Assembly: GCA_041738285.1 (NCBI GenBank)
Contig: JBGSQB010000065.1
Coordinates: 59,835 to 123,834 of the forward strand
DNA length: 64,000 bases
Origin: SZUA-521 sp041738285
GTDB taxonomy: Bacteria > Pseudomonadota > Gammaproteobacteria > Pseudomonadales > Azotimanducaceae
Reading direction: 5' to 3'
Positions 8,703 to 16,961 of this stretch are shown in pieces. The notes below the pieces were generated by a model that did no database searches, was not told the DNA's origin, and worked only from the letters and a program-made list of their open reading frames with translations. Each line of letters opens with the position of its first letter. Position 1 is the first letter of the stretch. Made by a program: the position numbers and the translations under genes.

Positions 8703-9812
8703 ATGGCACTGGATTCGATTGCGGTTCTGGGTCTCGGCAAAGTCGGCACACTGGCCGCTCGACTGCTCCACGAAGGCGGACTTGCCGTTACCGGATTCGA
8801 TGCGCGGCCGCCGAAAGACGCGAAAGACGCGCTGCCGTTTCCTGTCGAAGCCGTCGACCTTGCGAGCGCGCGCGATATCGACAAAGTCACCGGCCGCTGC
8901 GACGCCGTACTGTCCTGCCTGCCCTATGCGCTCAACAAACCCATTGCTACCGCCGCCCACAAGAAGGGTGTGCACTACTTCGACCTGACCGAGGACGTAC
9001 CGACCACCAACGCGATCATCGAACTGTCCAAGACATCGCGCGCGTTGATGGCACCGCAGTGCGGCCTCGCCCCGGGCTTCGTCGGCATCGTAGGTGCGGC
9101 GCAAGTGGCCGCGTTCGAAAAATGCCGCGCATTGCGACTGCGCGTCGGCGCCCTGCCCCAGAACCCAACCGGGCTCATGGGTTACGCGTTCAACTGGTCG
9201 CCCGAAGGTGTAGTCAACGAATACTTGAACGATTGCGAGGTCATCGAGCAGGGCGTGCGCAAGATCGTCTCGTCGATGGAGTGGCACGAAACGTTGTACG
9301 TCGAAGGCGTCGCGCTGGAGGCATTCACCACGTCAGGCGGCCTCGGTACATTGTGCGAAACGTTCCATGGCAAAGTCGACAACGTGGACTACAAGTCCAT
9401 GCGCTACCCCGGTCACATGAACCTGATGAACTTCTTCTTCCACGAACTCCTGATGCGAGAGCGGCGCGAACTCGCTGGCGAAATTCTCACCAACGCAAAG
9501 CCGCCAGTGAACGATGATGTGGTGTACGTCCACGTGTCGAGCGAAGGCATGATCGACGGTCGACTCGCACGGCGCGAATTCGTGCGTGCGTACCGGCCGC
9601 TCAATGTCGCAGGGGTCGTCTCCACCGCGATCGCATGGACGACCTCGGCATCGGTGGTCGCGGTCATTGAGCTCGTGCGCCGCGGCGTGCTCGCCCAGCG
9701 CGGGTTCTTGAAGCAGGAGGAGGTCCCGTTCGAGCAATTTCTCGAAACCCCTACCGGCGCCCTGTTCAAGGTACCGGCGCGGCGATACGGAGATGGCGCG
9801 GTCACGATTTAG
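8703..9812 (+). CDS. Saccharopine dehydrogenase-family protein, probable lysine 6-dehydrogenase
   Basis: This 369-residue protein has an N-terminal NAD(P)-binding Rossmann segment (IAVLGLGKVGTLAARLL) and the saccharopine dehydrogenase C-terminal domain (CGLAPGFVGIVGA; TSGGLGTLCETFHG; YKSMRYPGHMNLMNF). Length and domain order fit lysine 6-dehydrogenases, which deaminate lysine directly to aminoadipate semialdehyde, as well as saccharopine dehydrogenases. No separate lysine-ketoglutarate reductase is nearby, which favours lysine 6-dehydrogenase. It sits 16 bases downstream of the semialdehyde dehydrogenase and is preceded by CAGGAGTG, so the two form a short lysine-to-aminoadipate operon. Its stop (TAG 9810-9812) abuts the hipBA operator region. 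Confidence 0.8.
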   Translation: MALDSIAVLGLGKVGTLAARLLHEGGLAVTGFDARPPKDAKDALPFPVEAVDLASARDIDKVTGRCDAVLSCLPYALNKPIATAAHKKGVHYFDLTEDVPTTNAIIELSKTSRALMAPQCGLAPGFVGIVGAAQVAAFEKCRALRLRVGALPQNPTGLMGYAFNWSPEGVVNEYLNDCEVIEQGVRKIVSSMEWHETLYVEGVALEAFTTSGGLGTLCETFHGKVDNVDYKSMRYPGHMNLMNFFFHELLMRERRELAGEILTNAKPPVNDDVVYVHVSSEGMIDGRLARREFVRAYRPLNVAGVVSTAIAWTTSASVVAVIELVRRGVLAQRGFLKQEEVPFEQFLETPTGALFKVPARRYGDGAVTI

Positions 9813-9918
9813 ATCTATATAAATCTATTAAGTTAATTTTAGGACTTATATAAATACTCAATTGTCAACTCACCGAAATTCGTTTATATAGATCTGTAAA
9901 CTAATTTAACGGTGCTAT
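9811..9918 (+). promoter_or_regulatory. hipBA promoter/operator region
   Basis: This AT-rich island in a GC-rich region holds a perfect 13-base inverted repeat, AGATCTATATAAA at 9811-9823 and its reverse complement at 9883-9895. A related half-site CTTATATAAATA lies midway at 9845-9856. A plausible sigma-70 promoter is TTGTCA (9862-9867), a 17-base spacer, then TATATA (9885-9890), with the -10 inside the right repeat. HipB dimers bind such palindromes and repress their own operon, so the repeats are the likely operators. The promoter call is by eye. Confidence 0.7.
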
Positions 9919-10266
9919 ATGCCCCGATCTTCGCGCTCCCATGCCCTCCTGAGCGATGCCGCACTCGAAAGCCTCGTCCGGCTCGGCGAGCGTTTGAAAC
10001 AGGCCCGACTGCTGCGCAACTGGACCCAAGCGGAAACGGCCCTCAGAACTGGTCTGTCGGCGAGTTCGGTGAAAAAGGTGGAAGCCGGCTCGGCACACAT
10101 CACGGTGGCGGCGTACCTTGCTCTGCTGGACGTGTTCGGGGTGCCGGATGCCCCGGACCGCCTGTTGGCCGAGGGCGATGACACGCTGGGCCTCGCGCTG
10201 CGCGCCGATGGGATCCGCAAACGCGCCCGTTCACCGGGCGGCGGCGCCGATGAGTGGGAGCTGTAA
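9919..10266 (+). CDS. hipB: HipB-like antitoxin, XRE-family repressor
   Basis: This 115-residue protein has a Cro/C1-type helix-turn-helix from about residues 17 to 75 (LVRLGERLKQARLLRNWTQA, TGLSASSVKKVEAGS, LALLDVFGV) and a charged flexible tail rich in Arg and Gly. HipB antitoxins bind their own operator and neutralise the HipA kinase. Its stop overlaps the start of hipA (TAATG at 10264-10268), a classic toxin-antitoxin coupling. The palindromes just upstream are its expected binding sites. The Shine-Dalgarno sequence is weak (GGTG). Confidence 0.85.
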   Translation: MPRSSRSHALLSDAALESLVRLGERLKQARLLRNWTQAETALRTGLSASSVKKVEAGSAHITVAAYLALLDVFGVPDAPDRLLAEGDDTLGLALRADGIRKRARSPGGGADEWEL

Positions 10267-11510
10267 TGGCCGAGAAACTGTTCGTCCACGTCGATCTCGG
10301 AGGCGGGCAAGCGCTGCTCGCCGGCCAGCTGCTGCTCGACAACCTGCGCGGCCGATTCAAGTACGCGAAATCCTACCTCGACCATCCGCGTGCGTTCGCG
10401 CTGGACCCGGTCAACCTGCCGCTGTCGAGTGAGGTGCGCGAAAGCACGCGCACGCGCGAGGCACCCGGGATCTTCGGCGTGTTGCTCGATGCCGGACCCG
10501 ATGAGTGGGGACGTCGCCAGTTGTCGAAGACGCGCACACCACCGCCCGTTAGCCACGTCGAATTTCTGCTTGCGGCCTCCGGCGAAGGCGTGGGCGCGCT
10601 CCATTTCACGGCCGCTGTGGGCGACAAGCCAAAGCCGCCACCACGACGACCGTTCGACAGCCTGGTGCATCTGCAGCACATCGCTGCAGATATCGAAGCC
10701 GGTCGCGAAATCGATCGCAGCCTGGCGCCGTACTTTCTGCAGGGCAGTGGTATCGGTGGCGCTCGCCCAAAGACCCTCATCGAACACGAAGGCCGACACT
10801 GGATCGCCAAGTTCGGCCGCGAATCGGACCTCGTGGACATGTGCCGTGTCGAGCATGCATCGATGCGCATGGCGCGCGCCGCAGGCATCGATGTACCAGA
10901 CGTGCGGTTGACCGAGACCGGTCGCGGATCCGTGGTGCTTGTCGAGCGCTTCGACCGGGATGCGCAGGCGCAGCATCATCTGATTTCGGTCGCGAGCCTC
11001 ATCAATAAATTCGATATCACTCAGTACGACGAGTCGGCCATGTCATATCCGGGCATCTTCCAACTCGGCAAACGAATCTCGGGCGACACACGCCACCTTG
11101 CGAATCGCGTGTTCCGACGCATGTTGTTCAACGTCGCCGTCGGCAACACCGACGATCACTTACGCAACCACGCGTTCTTCAAGCGCGCCGGCAGCGCCCA
11201 GTACGAACTCACGCCGGCCTACGATGTCGTACCACACACCGGATTGCAGGGCTCGCACGCAATCGCGATTGGCGCATTCGGCACCACACCGAGCATCGAC
11301 AACTACAACGCAGCGGCAAAACGCATGGGGCTGGGCGCCGACAATGCCCGCACGATTGCGCGCGACGTCATGCGTGTGTGCCGCCAATGGCGGGATTACA
11401 TGCGTGAGTCCGAAGTGATCGATGCGGATCTGGAAATCCTGGATCGTTGCATGGCGCTACAAGCGACGATCGAACGATTCGCGGGTGAGTCTGAACGCCG
11501 TTCAGCTTGA
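10266..11510 (+). CDS. hipA: HipA-family Ser/Thr kinase toxin
   Basis: This 414-residue protein has the HipA couple-domain N terminus (LFVHVDLGGGQALLAGQLLL) and the kinase core. The glycine-rich phosphate/autophosphorylation loop is GSGIGGARPKTLI, the catalytic motif is GNTDDHLRNHAF, and the metal-binding motif is LTPAYDVVPHTG. In E. coli, HipA phosphorylates glutamyl-tRNA synthetase and causes growth arrest; targets differ between homologs, so the target here is unknown. The ATG at 10266 overlaps the hipB stop. All catalytic motifs look intact. Confidence 0.9.
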   Translation: MAEKLFVHVDLGGGQALLAGQLLLDNLRGRFKYAKSYLDHPRAFALDPVNLPLSSEVRESTRTREAPGIFGVLLDAGPDEWGRRQLSKTRTPPPVSHVEFLLAASGEGVGALHFTAAVGDKPKPPPRRPFDSLVHLQHIAADIEAGREIDRSLAPYFLQGSGIGGARPKTLIEHEGRHWIAKFGRESDLVDMCRVEHASMRMARAAGIDVPDVRLTETGRGSVVLVERFDRDAQAQHHLISVASLINKFDITQYDESAMSYPGIFQLGKRISGDTRHLANRVFRRMLFNVAVGNTDDHLRNHAFFKRAGSAQYELTPAYDVVPHTGLQGSHAIAIGAFGTTPSIDNYNAAAKRMGLGADNARTIARDVMRVCRQWRDYMRESEVIDADLEILDRCMALQATIERFAGESERRSA

Positions 11511-11570
11511 ACAGCGCATTTGGCGATCCATGTCACAGACCCGTTTCATCGCGATTCGCAAGATGGCTTC

Positions 11571-12062
11571 ATGAAATCGACGGTGCTCTTCATCGCCGCG
11601 CTCTTGATCACGGGCTGTGCATCGCAGGCGCCTTCGCCTCCCCTGCCTCCGCCCGAGCCTACTGCCGAGACCGTCGTTGTCACACCCGCCGCACTGACCC
11701 TCGGTGAGCGTGCTAAGCAGCACGCGCTCACCATGGTCGGAACACCCTATCGCTATGGCGGTGCGACACCTGACGGTTTCGATTGCAGCGGCCTGGTGTA
11801 CTGGGCCTATGGCAGGTCCGGCGTGCGCTTGCCGCGCACATCGACGCAACTGCGCCGCGCGCTACCTGCCGTTGACAGTCGGCGCCTGCAGATCGGCGAT
11901 CTGCTGTTCTTCGACACCTCGAACAAGAGCGGCCATGTCGGCATCTATGTCGGCGATCGCAAATTCGTGCACGCACCCTCATCGGGCGGCCGCGTCGAGG
12001 TGGTCGAACTCGATCGCGGCTACTACGCTAACCGTCTGTTGCAGGTGGGCCGTCCCAGGTGA
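11571..12062 (+). CDS. NlpC/P60 cell-wall peptidase lipoprotein
   Basis: This 163-residue protein has a short lipoprotein signal with lipobox (VLFIAALLITGCASQ), a Pro-rich linker, then an NlpC/P60 domain. The catalytic cysteine is in DGFDCSGLVYWAYG, the histidine in KSGHVGIYVGD, and the third polar residue in KFVHAPSSGG. Such enzymes cleave D-gamma-glutamyl-diaminopimelate bonds in peptidoglycan. ATG 11571 is chosen because it gives a clean lipoprotein signal, while the upstream in-frame ATG at 11520 would bury it. It resembles Spr/MepS-type outer membrane hydrolases. The hydrolase downstream is 34 bases away and functionally unrelated. Confidence 0.85.
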   Translation: MKSTVLFIAALLITGCASQAPSPPLPPPEPTAETVVVTPAALTLGERAKQHALTMVGTPYRYGGATPDGFDCSGLVYWAYGRSGVRLPRTSTQLRRALPAVDSRRLQIGDLLFFDTSNKSGHVGIYVGDRKFVHAPSSGGRVEVVELDRGYYANRLLQVGRPR

Positions 12063-12096
12063 CACGCTCTCGCGGACGTACTCCACGGGCAGATTC

Positions 12097-12966
12097 ATGG
12101 CCGACACCAAAGTTCGCACGCAGCTGCTCGGCGCGAGCGGCTTCGAGTTCACCGCCGATCTAGCCGGGCCACGCAGTGGCGAACTCGTGATCCTGCTGCA
12201 CGGCTATCCACAGACCCGGCACACATGGCGTCGGGAACTGATCGGTGTTGCGGCCGCCGGCCTGCGCGCCTGCGCACCGGACCAGCGCGGTTACTCCCCC
12301 GGTGCGCGCCCCGCGGGCATCGATGCGTATCGCATCGAGCATCTCGTCGACGATGTGCTGGGGATGGCCGATACGCTCGATGCCGAGCGCTTTCATCTCG
12401 TGGGTCACGATTGGGGTGGGCACCTGGCATGGATAACCGCGGCGCTGCACCCCACGCGCGTCAAGACGCTCGCCGTCATATCTCGCCCACACCCCGCCGC
12501 CTTCGTGCGGGCGATGACGCATGACGCCGAGCAATCCACACGCTCCGGTCATCACCGCGCCTATCTGCGCGCCGAGGCAACTGATGAACTGCTCAAGGAC
12601 AACGCAGCGAAGCTGCGCGCGATTTACACTCATTCGGCGGTGTCCGACTACGACGCCGATGTGTATCTGGAAACGCTCGGCAGTCGAGATGCCCTCGATG
12701 CTGCAGTGAACTGGTATCGGGCCGCGGCAGACTCGAAGTTCAAAGCAGCCGAGATTCCCGCAGTCACCGCTCCCACGCTCTACGTCTGGGGCAACGCCGA
12801 CGCAACGGTCGGGCGGGCCGCGGCCGAATTGACCCGCACAATGGTCGCTGCACCGTTCACCTTCGTCGAGCTACCCAACGTCGGCCACTTCGTGACGGAT
12901 CAATCGCCCGATGCGTTCCCACCGCTGCTCATGAGACACATGAGGTCGCATGGCGACGTCGATTGA
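12097..12966 (+). CDS. Alpha/beta hydrolase (epoxide hydrolase/dehalogenase-like)
   Basis: This 289-residue alpha/beta-hydrolase has oxyanion loop VILLHGYPQTRHTW, nucleophile elbow LVGHDWGGHLAW with an aspartate nucleophile, a cap domain of about 110 residues, and the catalytic histidine in VELPNVGHFVTDQSPD. The Asp nucleophile points to epoxide hydrolase or dehalogenase rather than esterase activity. It starts at ATG 12097, 34 bases after the NlpC/P60 stop. It has no signal peptide. It is the third such hydrolase in the window. Confidence 0.8.
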   Translation: MADTKVRTQLLGASGFEFTADLAGPRSGELVILLHGYPQTRHTWRRELIGVAAAGLRACAPDQRGYSPGARPAGIDAYRIEHLVDDVLGMADTLDAERFHLVGHDWGGHLAWITAALHPTRVKTLAVISRPHPAAFVRAMTHDAEQSTRSGHHRAYLRAEATDELLKDNAAKLRAIYTHSAVSDYDADVYLETLGSRDALDAAVNWYRAAADSKFKAAEIPAVTAPTLYVWGNADATVGRAAAELTRTMVAAPFTFVELPNVGHFVTDQSPDAFPPLLMRHMRSHGDVD

Positions 12967-13029
12967 TCCCGAACGTCGATTTCTCTAGGCTCGCCTGTCA
13001 CATCGCAGTCTCAATCAAAGGACACACAC

Positions 13030-13923
13030 ATGAGCGAATTCAAAGACAAAGTCGTCATCATCACCGGCGCCGGGGGTGGACTCGGTAAGTCACACGCCCT
13101 GGAGTTCGCCCGTCGCGGCGCCAAGGTGGTGGTCAACGACTTGGGTGGCAAGGGCGACGGTACCGGTTCCGGCGATGCGGCCGATGCGGTCGTTGCCGAG
13201 ATCCGCAAGGCGGGCGGTGTTGCCATCGCCAACAAGGCGTCGGTCGCCGATCGCGCCGGCGCCAAGTCCATCGTCGATGACGCGGTGGGAGCGTTCGGTA
13301 CCGTCGACATCCTGGTGAACAACGCCGGCATCCTGCGCGACAAGAGCTTCAAGAACATGAACCTCGACGATTGGGACATCGTCATGGACGTGCACTTGAA
13401 TGGCACGGCCTATGTGACGCATGCCGCCTGGCCGATCATGTATGCCAAGAACTACGGCCGCATCGTGATGACCAGCTCCACCTCCGGCATCTACGGCAAC
13501 TTCGGCCAGGCCAACTACGGCGCGGCAAAGATGGGCATGCTCGGTTTCATCAACGTACTCGCCATCGAAGGCGCATCGAAGAACGTGCGCGTCAATGGAC
13601 TGGCTCCCGGCGCGGAAACGCGGCTGATCGGTACCATCCCCGGTCGGCAGGTGGATCCGGACAACCCGCGCCCCGAATCACATCCGCGGCTGGTCACGCC
13701 AGCGGTGCTGCTGATGTGCGGCGAAGACGCGCCCACCGGCAAGATCATTCAGGCCGGCAACGGCCGCTTTTCGACCTGCGCCATCTTCAGCAACGACGAC
13801 ATCGAACTGGGACTCGACGTGACCTATGAGGACCTGCTGGCGCAGAAGGAGCGCTTGCTCGATATGAGCCACGCCAAGGAAGGCTGGTCGGTACGCCGCA
13901 ATCGGGCCGCGCGGCAGCAATAG
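13030..13923 (+). CDS. Short-chain dehydrogenase, (3R)-hydroxyacyl-CoA dehydrogenase (MFE-2-like)
   Basis: This 297-residue classical SDR has cofactor motif VIITGAGGGLGKSHALEFAR, VVVNDLGG, NNAGIL, catalytic Ser in MTSSTSGIYGN and YxxxK in NYGAAKMGM. The N-terminal wording and the tail after the SDR core (NDDIELGLDVTYEDL) match the dehydrogenase part of peroxisomal multifunctional enzyme 2/HSD17B4. Here it stands alone, without the hydratase-2 and SCP2 domains. It probably oxidises (3R)-hydroxyacyl-CoA, or a steroid-like alcohol, during side-chain beta-oxidation. An AAAGGA ribosome binding site precedes ATG 13030. It is convergent with the crotonase gene across a REP-like element. Confidence 0.85.
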   Translation: MSEFKDKVVIITGAGGGLGKSHALEFARRGAKVVVNDLGGKGDGTGSGDAADAVVAEIRKAGGVAIANKASVADRAGAKSIVDDAVGAFGTVDILVNNAGILRDKSFKNMNLDDWDIVMDVHLNGTAYVTHAAWPIMYAKNYGRIVMTSSTSGIYGNFGQANYGAAKMGMLGFINVLAIEGASKNVRVNGLAPGAETRLIGTIPGRQVDPDNPRPESHPRLVTPAVLLMCGEDAPTGKIIQAGNGRFSTCAIFSNDDIELGLDVTYEDLLAQKERLLDMSHAKEGWSVRRNRAARQQ

Positions 13924-13937
13924 TCAGTCGCTACTCG

Positions 13938-13991
13938 GTGGGAGCGGCCTTGGCCGCGAAGGCGTCAACTCGCACGCAAGCACGCTCCCAC
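13938..13991. repeat. REP-like palindrome, family B, copy 1
   Basis: GTGGGAGCG (13938-13946) pairs with CGCTCCCAC (13983-13991). A perfect inner palindrome GCGGCC-TT-GGCCGC lies at 13944-13957, followed by GCGAA. The sequence resembles the Pseudomonas REP consensus (GTGGGAGCGGGCTTGCCCGCGAA-like). It fills the gap between convergent genes and may act as a transcript end. Confidence 0.7.
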
Positions 13992-14004
13992 TCTATCGAG
14001 TCGG

Positions 14005-14718
14005 TCAGTGGCCATTGTGGTTGCGGAGGAGATACGCCGCACCCGCCTGGGCATTGATCGACGGCGCTTCCCCATATAGACGCTCTTTCGATCCACCGTA
14101 CAGCGCGCGATTGGCGCCGAGCGGCGCGAGTTCTCGCGCCCGCGCGATCGCCCGCGGCAGCAGATCATCTTCACCTGCAATTTCACTGACGAAGCCAGCC
14201 CCTTTGGCATCCGGCCCGGTCCAGCGCCGCGCCAGCTGCACGGTTTCGAAGAAGGCGCTCGCCGACATCTTGTGACGAAACAGCGCAAGCTCCGCATCGG
14301 GAATCGCCATGCCGATCGCCATCTCGTTGGCGCACAGGAATCCACGGTCCGCGCGCATCATGCGCACGTCATGACACAGCGCCGACATGAACCCGGCGCC
14401 GAAGCCATGGCCATTGACTGCACACACGGTCGGCACCGGGAAGGTAATCAGCCGCGCCATCAATCGCATGAACTCCGCCCCAAATACCTTCTGATCACCG
14501 CCCTCACCGGGTGCATCGGCGCGCACCCAGTCGACATCGAGCCCGTTGGAGAAGAACTTGGGGCTCGCCGAGGTCGTGACCATTGCCGCAGGGCCAGTCG
14601 ATGCCTCCACCTCATCCAGGCGCTTCGAAAATGCGCGCACGAAGTTCGTCGTCCAGCGATTCTCACCGGCGTTCATCTTCAGCACGAAGACCGAATCTTG
14701 AAGGTGCAGATCAATCAC
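14005..14718 (-). CDS. Enoyl-CoA hydratase/isomerase family protein (probable delta3,delta2-isomerase type)
   Basis: This 237-residue crotonase-fold protein has SPKFFSNGLDVDW at the CoA/oxyanion site, AVNGHGFGAGFMSALCHDVR as the second oxyanion segment, and ANEMAIGMAIPD with the single acid residue. This pattern is like delta3,delta2-enoyl-CoA isomerases rather than two-glutamate hydratases. It shifts double bonds of acyl-CoA intermediates. A GTG start at 14718 is preceded by AAGGAG. It lies 11 bases downstream of the P450 gene and is the last gene of a minus-strand run (secreted protein, LLM oxidoreductase, P450, isomerase). Confidence 0.8.
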   Translation of the reverse strand: MIDLHLQDSVFVLKMNAGENRWTTNFVRAFSKRLDEVEASTGPAAMVTTSASPKFFSNGLDVDWVRADAPGEGGDQKVFGAEFMRLMARLITFPVPTVCAVNGHGFGAGFMSALCHDVRMMRADRGFLCANEMAIGMAIPDAELALFRHKMSASAFFETVQLARRWTGPDAKGAGFVSEIAGEDDLLPRAIARARELAPLGANRALYGGSKERLYGEAPSINAQAGAAYLLRNHNGH

Positions 14719-14729
14719 GGGTTACTCCT

Positions 14730-15992
14730 TCAAATCGGGTGCAGTCGCACCGGCACATCCTTGATGCCGCGGATGAAGTTGTTGGGCAGACGCTTCACGT
14801 CCGCAACGACTTCAACCGTGTGAAAACGCTTGACGATCTCCTCCCACAGGATGCGCAACTGCATTTCGGCCAACCGGTTGCCCATGCATCGGTGCACACC
14901 GAATCCGAAGGCCACATGCGCGCGCGCATTGGATCGATCGATGATCAGCCGATCAGCGTGTTCGAACACGGTCTCGTCGTGATTACCCGACAGGTACCAC
15001 ATGACGACCTTGTCGCCTTCCTTGATGTGCTGACCGCCGAGCTCGAAGTCCTGCAGCGCGGTGCGGCGCATGTGGATGACCGGCGTCTGCCAGCGAATGA
15101 TCTCCGAGACCATGTTGGGAATGAGCTTCGGATTGTTCCGCAGCTTCTGGTACTCATCTGGATACTTGTTGAGGCCAATGACGCCGCCGCTGATGCTGTT
15201 GCGCGTCGTATCGTTGCCACCCACGATCAGCAGCAACAGCGTGCCAAGAAAGCGGCCTGGATTTTCATTGATGTTTCGCGTGTCCTCGCCATGCGCCAGC
15301 ATCGATATCAGATCGAACTTGGGCGGCGCCGCCGCCCGTTCTGCAAACAGCTGGTAGAAGGCGCCAGCGCATTCCATGAGTTCTTCGTAGCGTTTGGACA
15401 TGTCGATGCTGTTGTCGCCCGTGACTTGCGGCACCGCAGTGGTGATGTCTGACCAATGGATCAGCTTGTGGCGCTGCTCGTACGGAAAGTCGAACAGCGT
15501 CGCCAGCATGCGACCCGTCAGTTCGACGGATACGCGCTCCACCCAGTTGAACGTCTCGCCGACAGGCAGGTTCTCGAGAATATCGATGACTCGATCGCGA
15601 ATGACGGGTTCGAGCTCGGCCAGGTTCTTCGGCGCAACCGACGGCGCGACCGCTTGCCGCTGGGGTGCATGCCGGGGCGGATCGAGCTGAATGAAGCTCT
15701 CCCCCTGCAGTTGCTCGGGATTCTGCACCTGCGGATCCACGATCGCGATGCCACCGGCTTCCGACGAAAATACTTCGTGGTTGGTGTCGACCTGCTTGAT
15801 GAGGCGATGCGTGCTGACGGACCAGAACGGGCCATTGACGCTGTCGGCAAGATAATGGACTGGCGCTTCGCGCCGCAGTCGCGCAAACCAAGGCCGCCAG
15901 GTGTCGTTCTGAAAGCGCTCGGGAAGACTGACGTCGATTTCATCGAGCGGTACGGCGTCAACCGCGGATTGCTGATCGGCCAACGTGTTCAT
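14730..15992 (-). CDS. Cytochrome P450
   Basis: This 420-residue soluble P450 has the I-helix oxygen-activation motif VGGNDTTRNSI, the K-helix ExxR in SEIIRWQTPV, and the heme-binding loop FGFGVHRCMGNRLAEMQ with the proximal cysteine near residue 369. The arrangement fits bacterial class I P450s such as CYP107, CYP125/142 or linalool-hydroxylase relatives, which hydroxylate terpenoids, steroids or fatty acids using ferredoxin. No ferredoxin gene is adjacent. GGAG precedes ATG 15992. The LLM oxidoreductase is 24 bases upstream and an acyl-CoA isomerase follows, which suggests catabolism of a hydrophobic acid. The substrate is not predictable. Confidence 0.92.
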   Translation of the reverse strand: MNTLADQQSAVDAVPLDEIDVSLPERFQNDTWRPWFARLRREAPVHYLADSVNGPFWSVSTHRLIKQVDTNHEVFSSEAGGIAIVDPQVQNPEQLQGESFIQLDPPRHAPQRQAVAPSVAPKNLAELEPVIRDRVIDILENLPVGETFNWVERVSVELTGRMLATLFDFPYEQRHKLIHWSDITTAVPQVTGDNSIDMSKRYEELMECAGAFYQLFAERAAAPPKFDLISMLAHGEDTRNINENPGRFLGTLLLLIVGGNDTTRNSISGGVIGLNKYPDEYQKLRNNPKLIPNMVSEIIRWQTPVIHMRRTALQDFELGGQHIKEGDKVVMWYLSGNHDETVFEHADRLIIDRSNARAHVAFGFGVHRCMGNRLAEMQLRILWEEIVKRFHTVEVVADVKRLPNNFIRGIKDVPVRLHPI

Positions 15993-16016
15993 CTGGATCT
16001 CCTTACTTGTGCTTCC

Positions 16017-16940
16017 TCAACGCGTCGCTGATCGAATGCGGTCGTGCACACGGCCCAGCACTTCGACCATCGCATCCACCGATCGCGCGCCGGCCTGGAA
16101 GATCGCGGTGGCGTTCACCGCGCCCCATTGGAAGCCTGCCTCGATCAGGAACTCGGCGCGGGCCGCGACCCGATCCATGTCCTGGTAGAACGCCTTGCCG
16201 GTTGCGTCCCGCGGTGGCACATCGATCATCATCTGACTGCCGATCCGGCTCGGATCACGATCAGCGGCGATCGCTGCAGCCTCGATGCTCGCCCGGGCAG
16301 CGCGTACTTCATCAATGTCAGTGTAGGCGGTCGCGAGCCAGCCGTCCCCGAGTTCGCCCACGCGCCGCAGCGCGCGGGAACTGGTGCCGCCAATCCACAC
16401 GGGGATCTGCCCCTGTGGTGACTTTGGCTCCATAGCGATCGTGTCAGCCCGATAGAATTCACCATCGAAGCTCACCTGTTGATCGCGCCAGCAATGACGC
16501 ATATAGACGATCGCTTCGTCCATGCGCTGACCGCGATTGCCGAAATCTTCGCCGAGCGCTTCGTACTCGGCCGCCTGCCAGCCAACACCTACACCGAGCC
16601 GCACACGCCCACCACTCAACGTGTCGAGCGTACTGACTTGCTTTGCAACGAGTAGCGGTTGGCGCTGCGGCAGCACCAGCACTTCGGTGCCGAGGCCGAT
16701 TCGGTCGGTAACCGAAGCGACATAAGAAAGCGTCATCAGAGCCTCGAGAATCGGCATCTGCGGCGGATACATCGGCGCCCGTCGCGTCGCTGTGGGGTAG
16801 CCCATGATCACATGGTCGAACATGTCGAGCTGGTCGTAGCCAATCTGCTCGATGGCGCGGGCGAGTTTGATGACCCCTGTACTGCCTTCGCGGTACGCAA
16901 CACTCGGAAATTCGACCGCTAATTTCAATTGCATGTGCAA
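16017..16940 (-). CDS. LLM-class flavin/F420-dependent oxidoreductase
   Basis: This 307-residue TIM-barrel oxidoreductase is of the luciferase-like monooxygenase class. It has YDQLDMFDHVIMGYP, TDRIGLGTEVLVLPQRQP, LAKQ-type VSTLDTLSGGRVRLGVGVGW and IPVWIGGTSSRALRRVGELG. This subfamily (TIGR03619-like) is mostly annotated as F420-dependent, but FMN use is possible, and no F420 biosynthesis gene is in the window. It starts at ATG 16940 (or 16934), 21 bases after a small secreted-protein gene, and leads into the P450 gene. A second member of the class is at 36575-37429. Confidence 0.85.
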   Translation of the reverse strand: MHMQLKLAVEFPSVAYREGSTGVIKLARAIEQIGYDQLDMFDHVIMGYPTATRRAPMYPPQMPILEALMTLSYVASVTDRIGLGTEVLVLPQRQPLLVAKQVSTLDTLSGGRVRLGVGVGWQAAEYEALGEDFGNRGQRMDEAIVYMRHCWRDQQVSFDGEFYRADTIAMEPKSPQGQIPVWIGGTSSRALRRVGELGDGWLATAYTDIDEVRAARASIEAAAIAADRDPSRIGSQMMIDVPPRDATGKAFYQDMDRVAARAEFLIEAGFQWGAVNATAIFQAGARSVDAMVEVLGRVHDRIRSATR

Positions 16941-16961
16941 GCCCCTTGCGTGATCCGCCGC

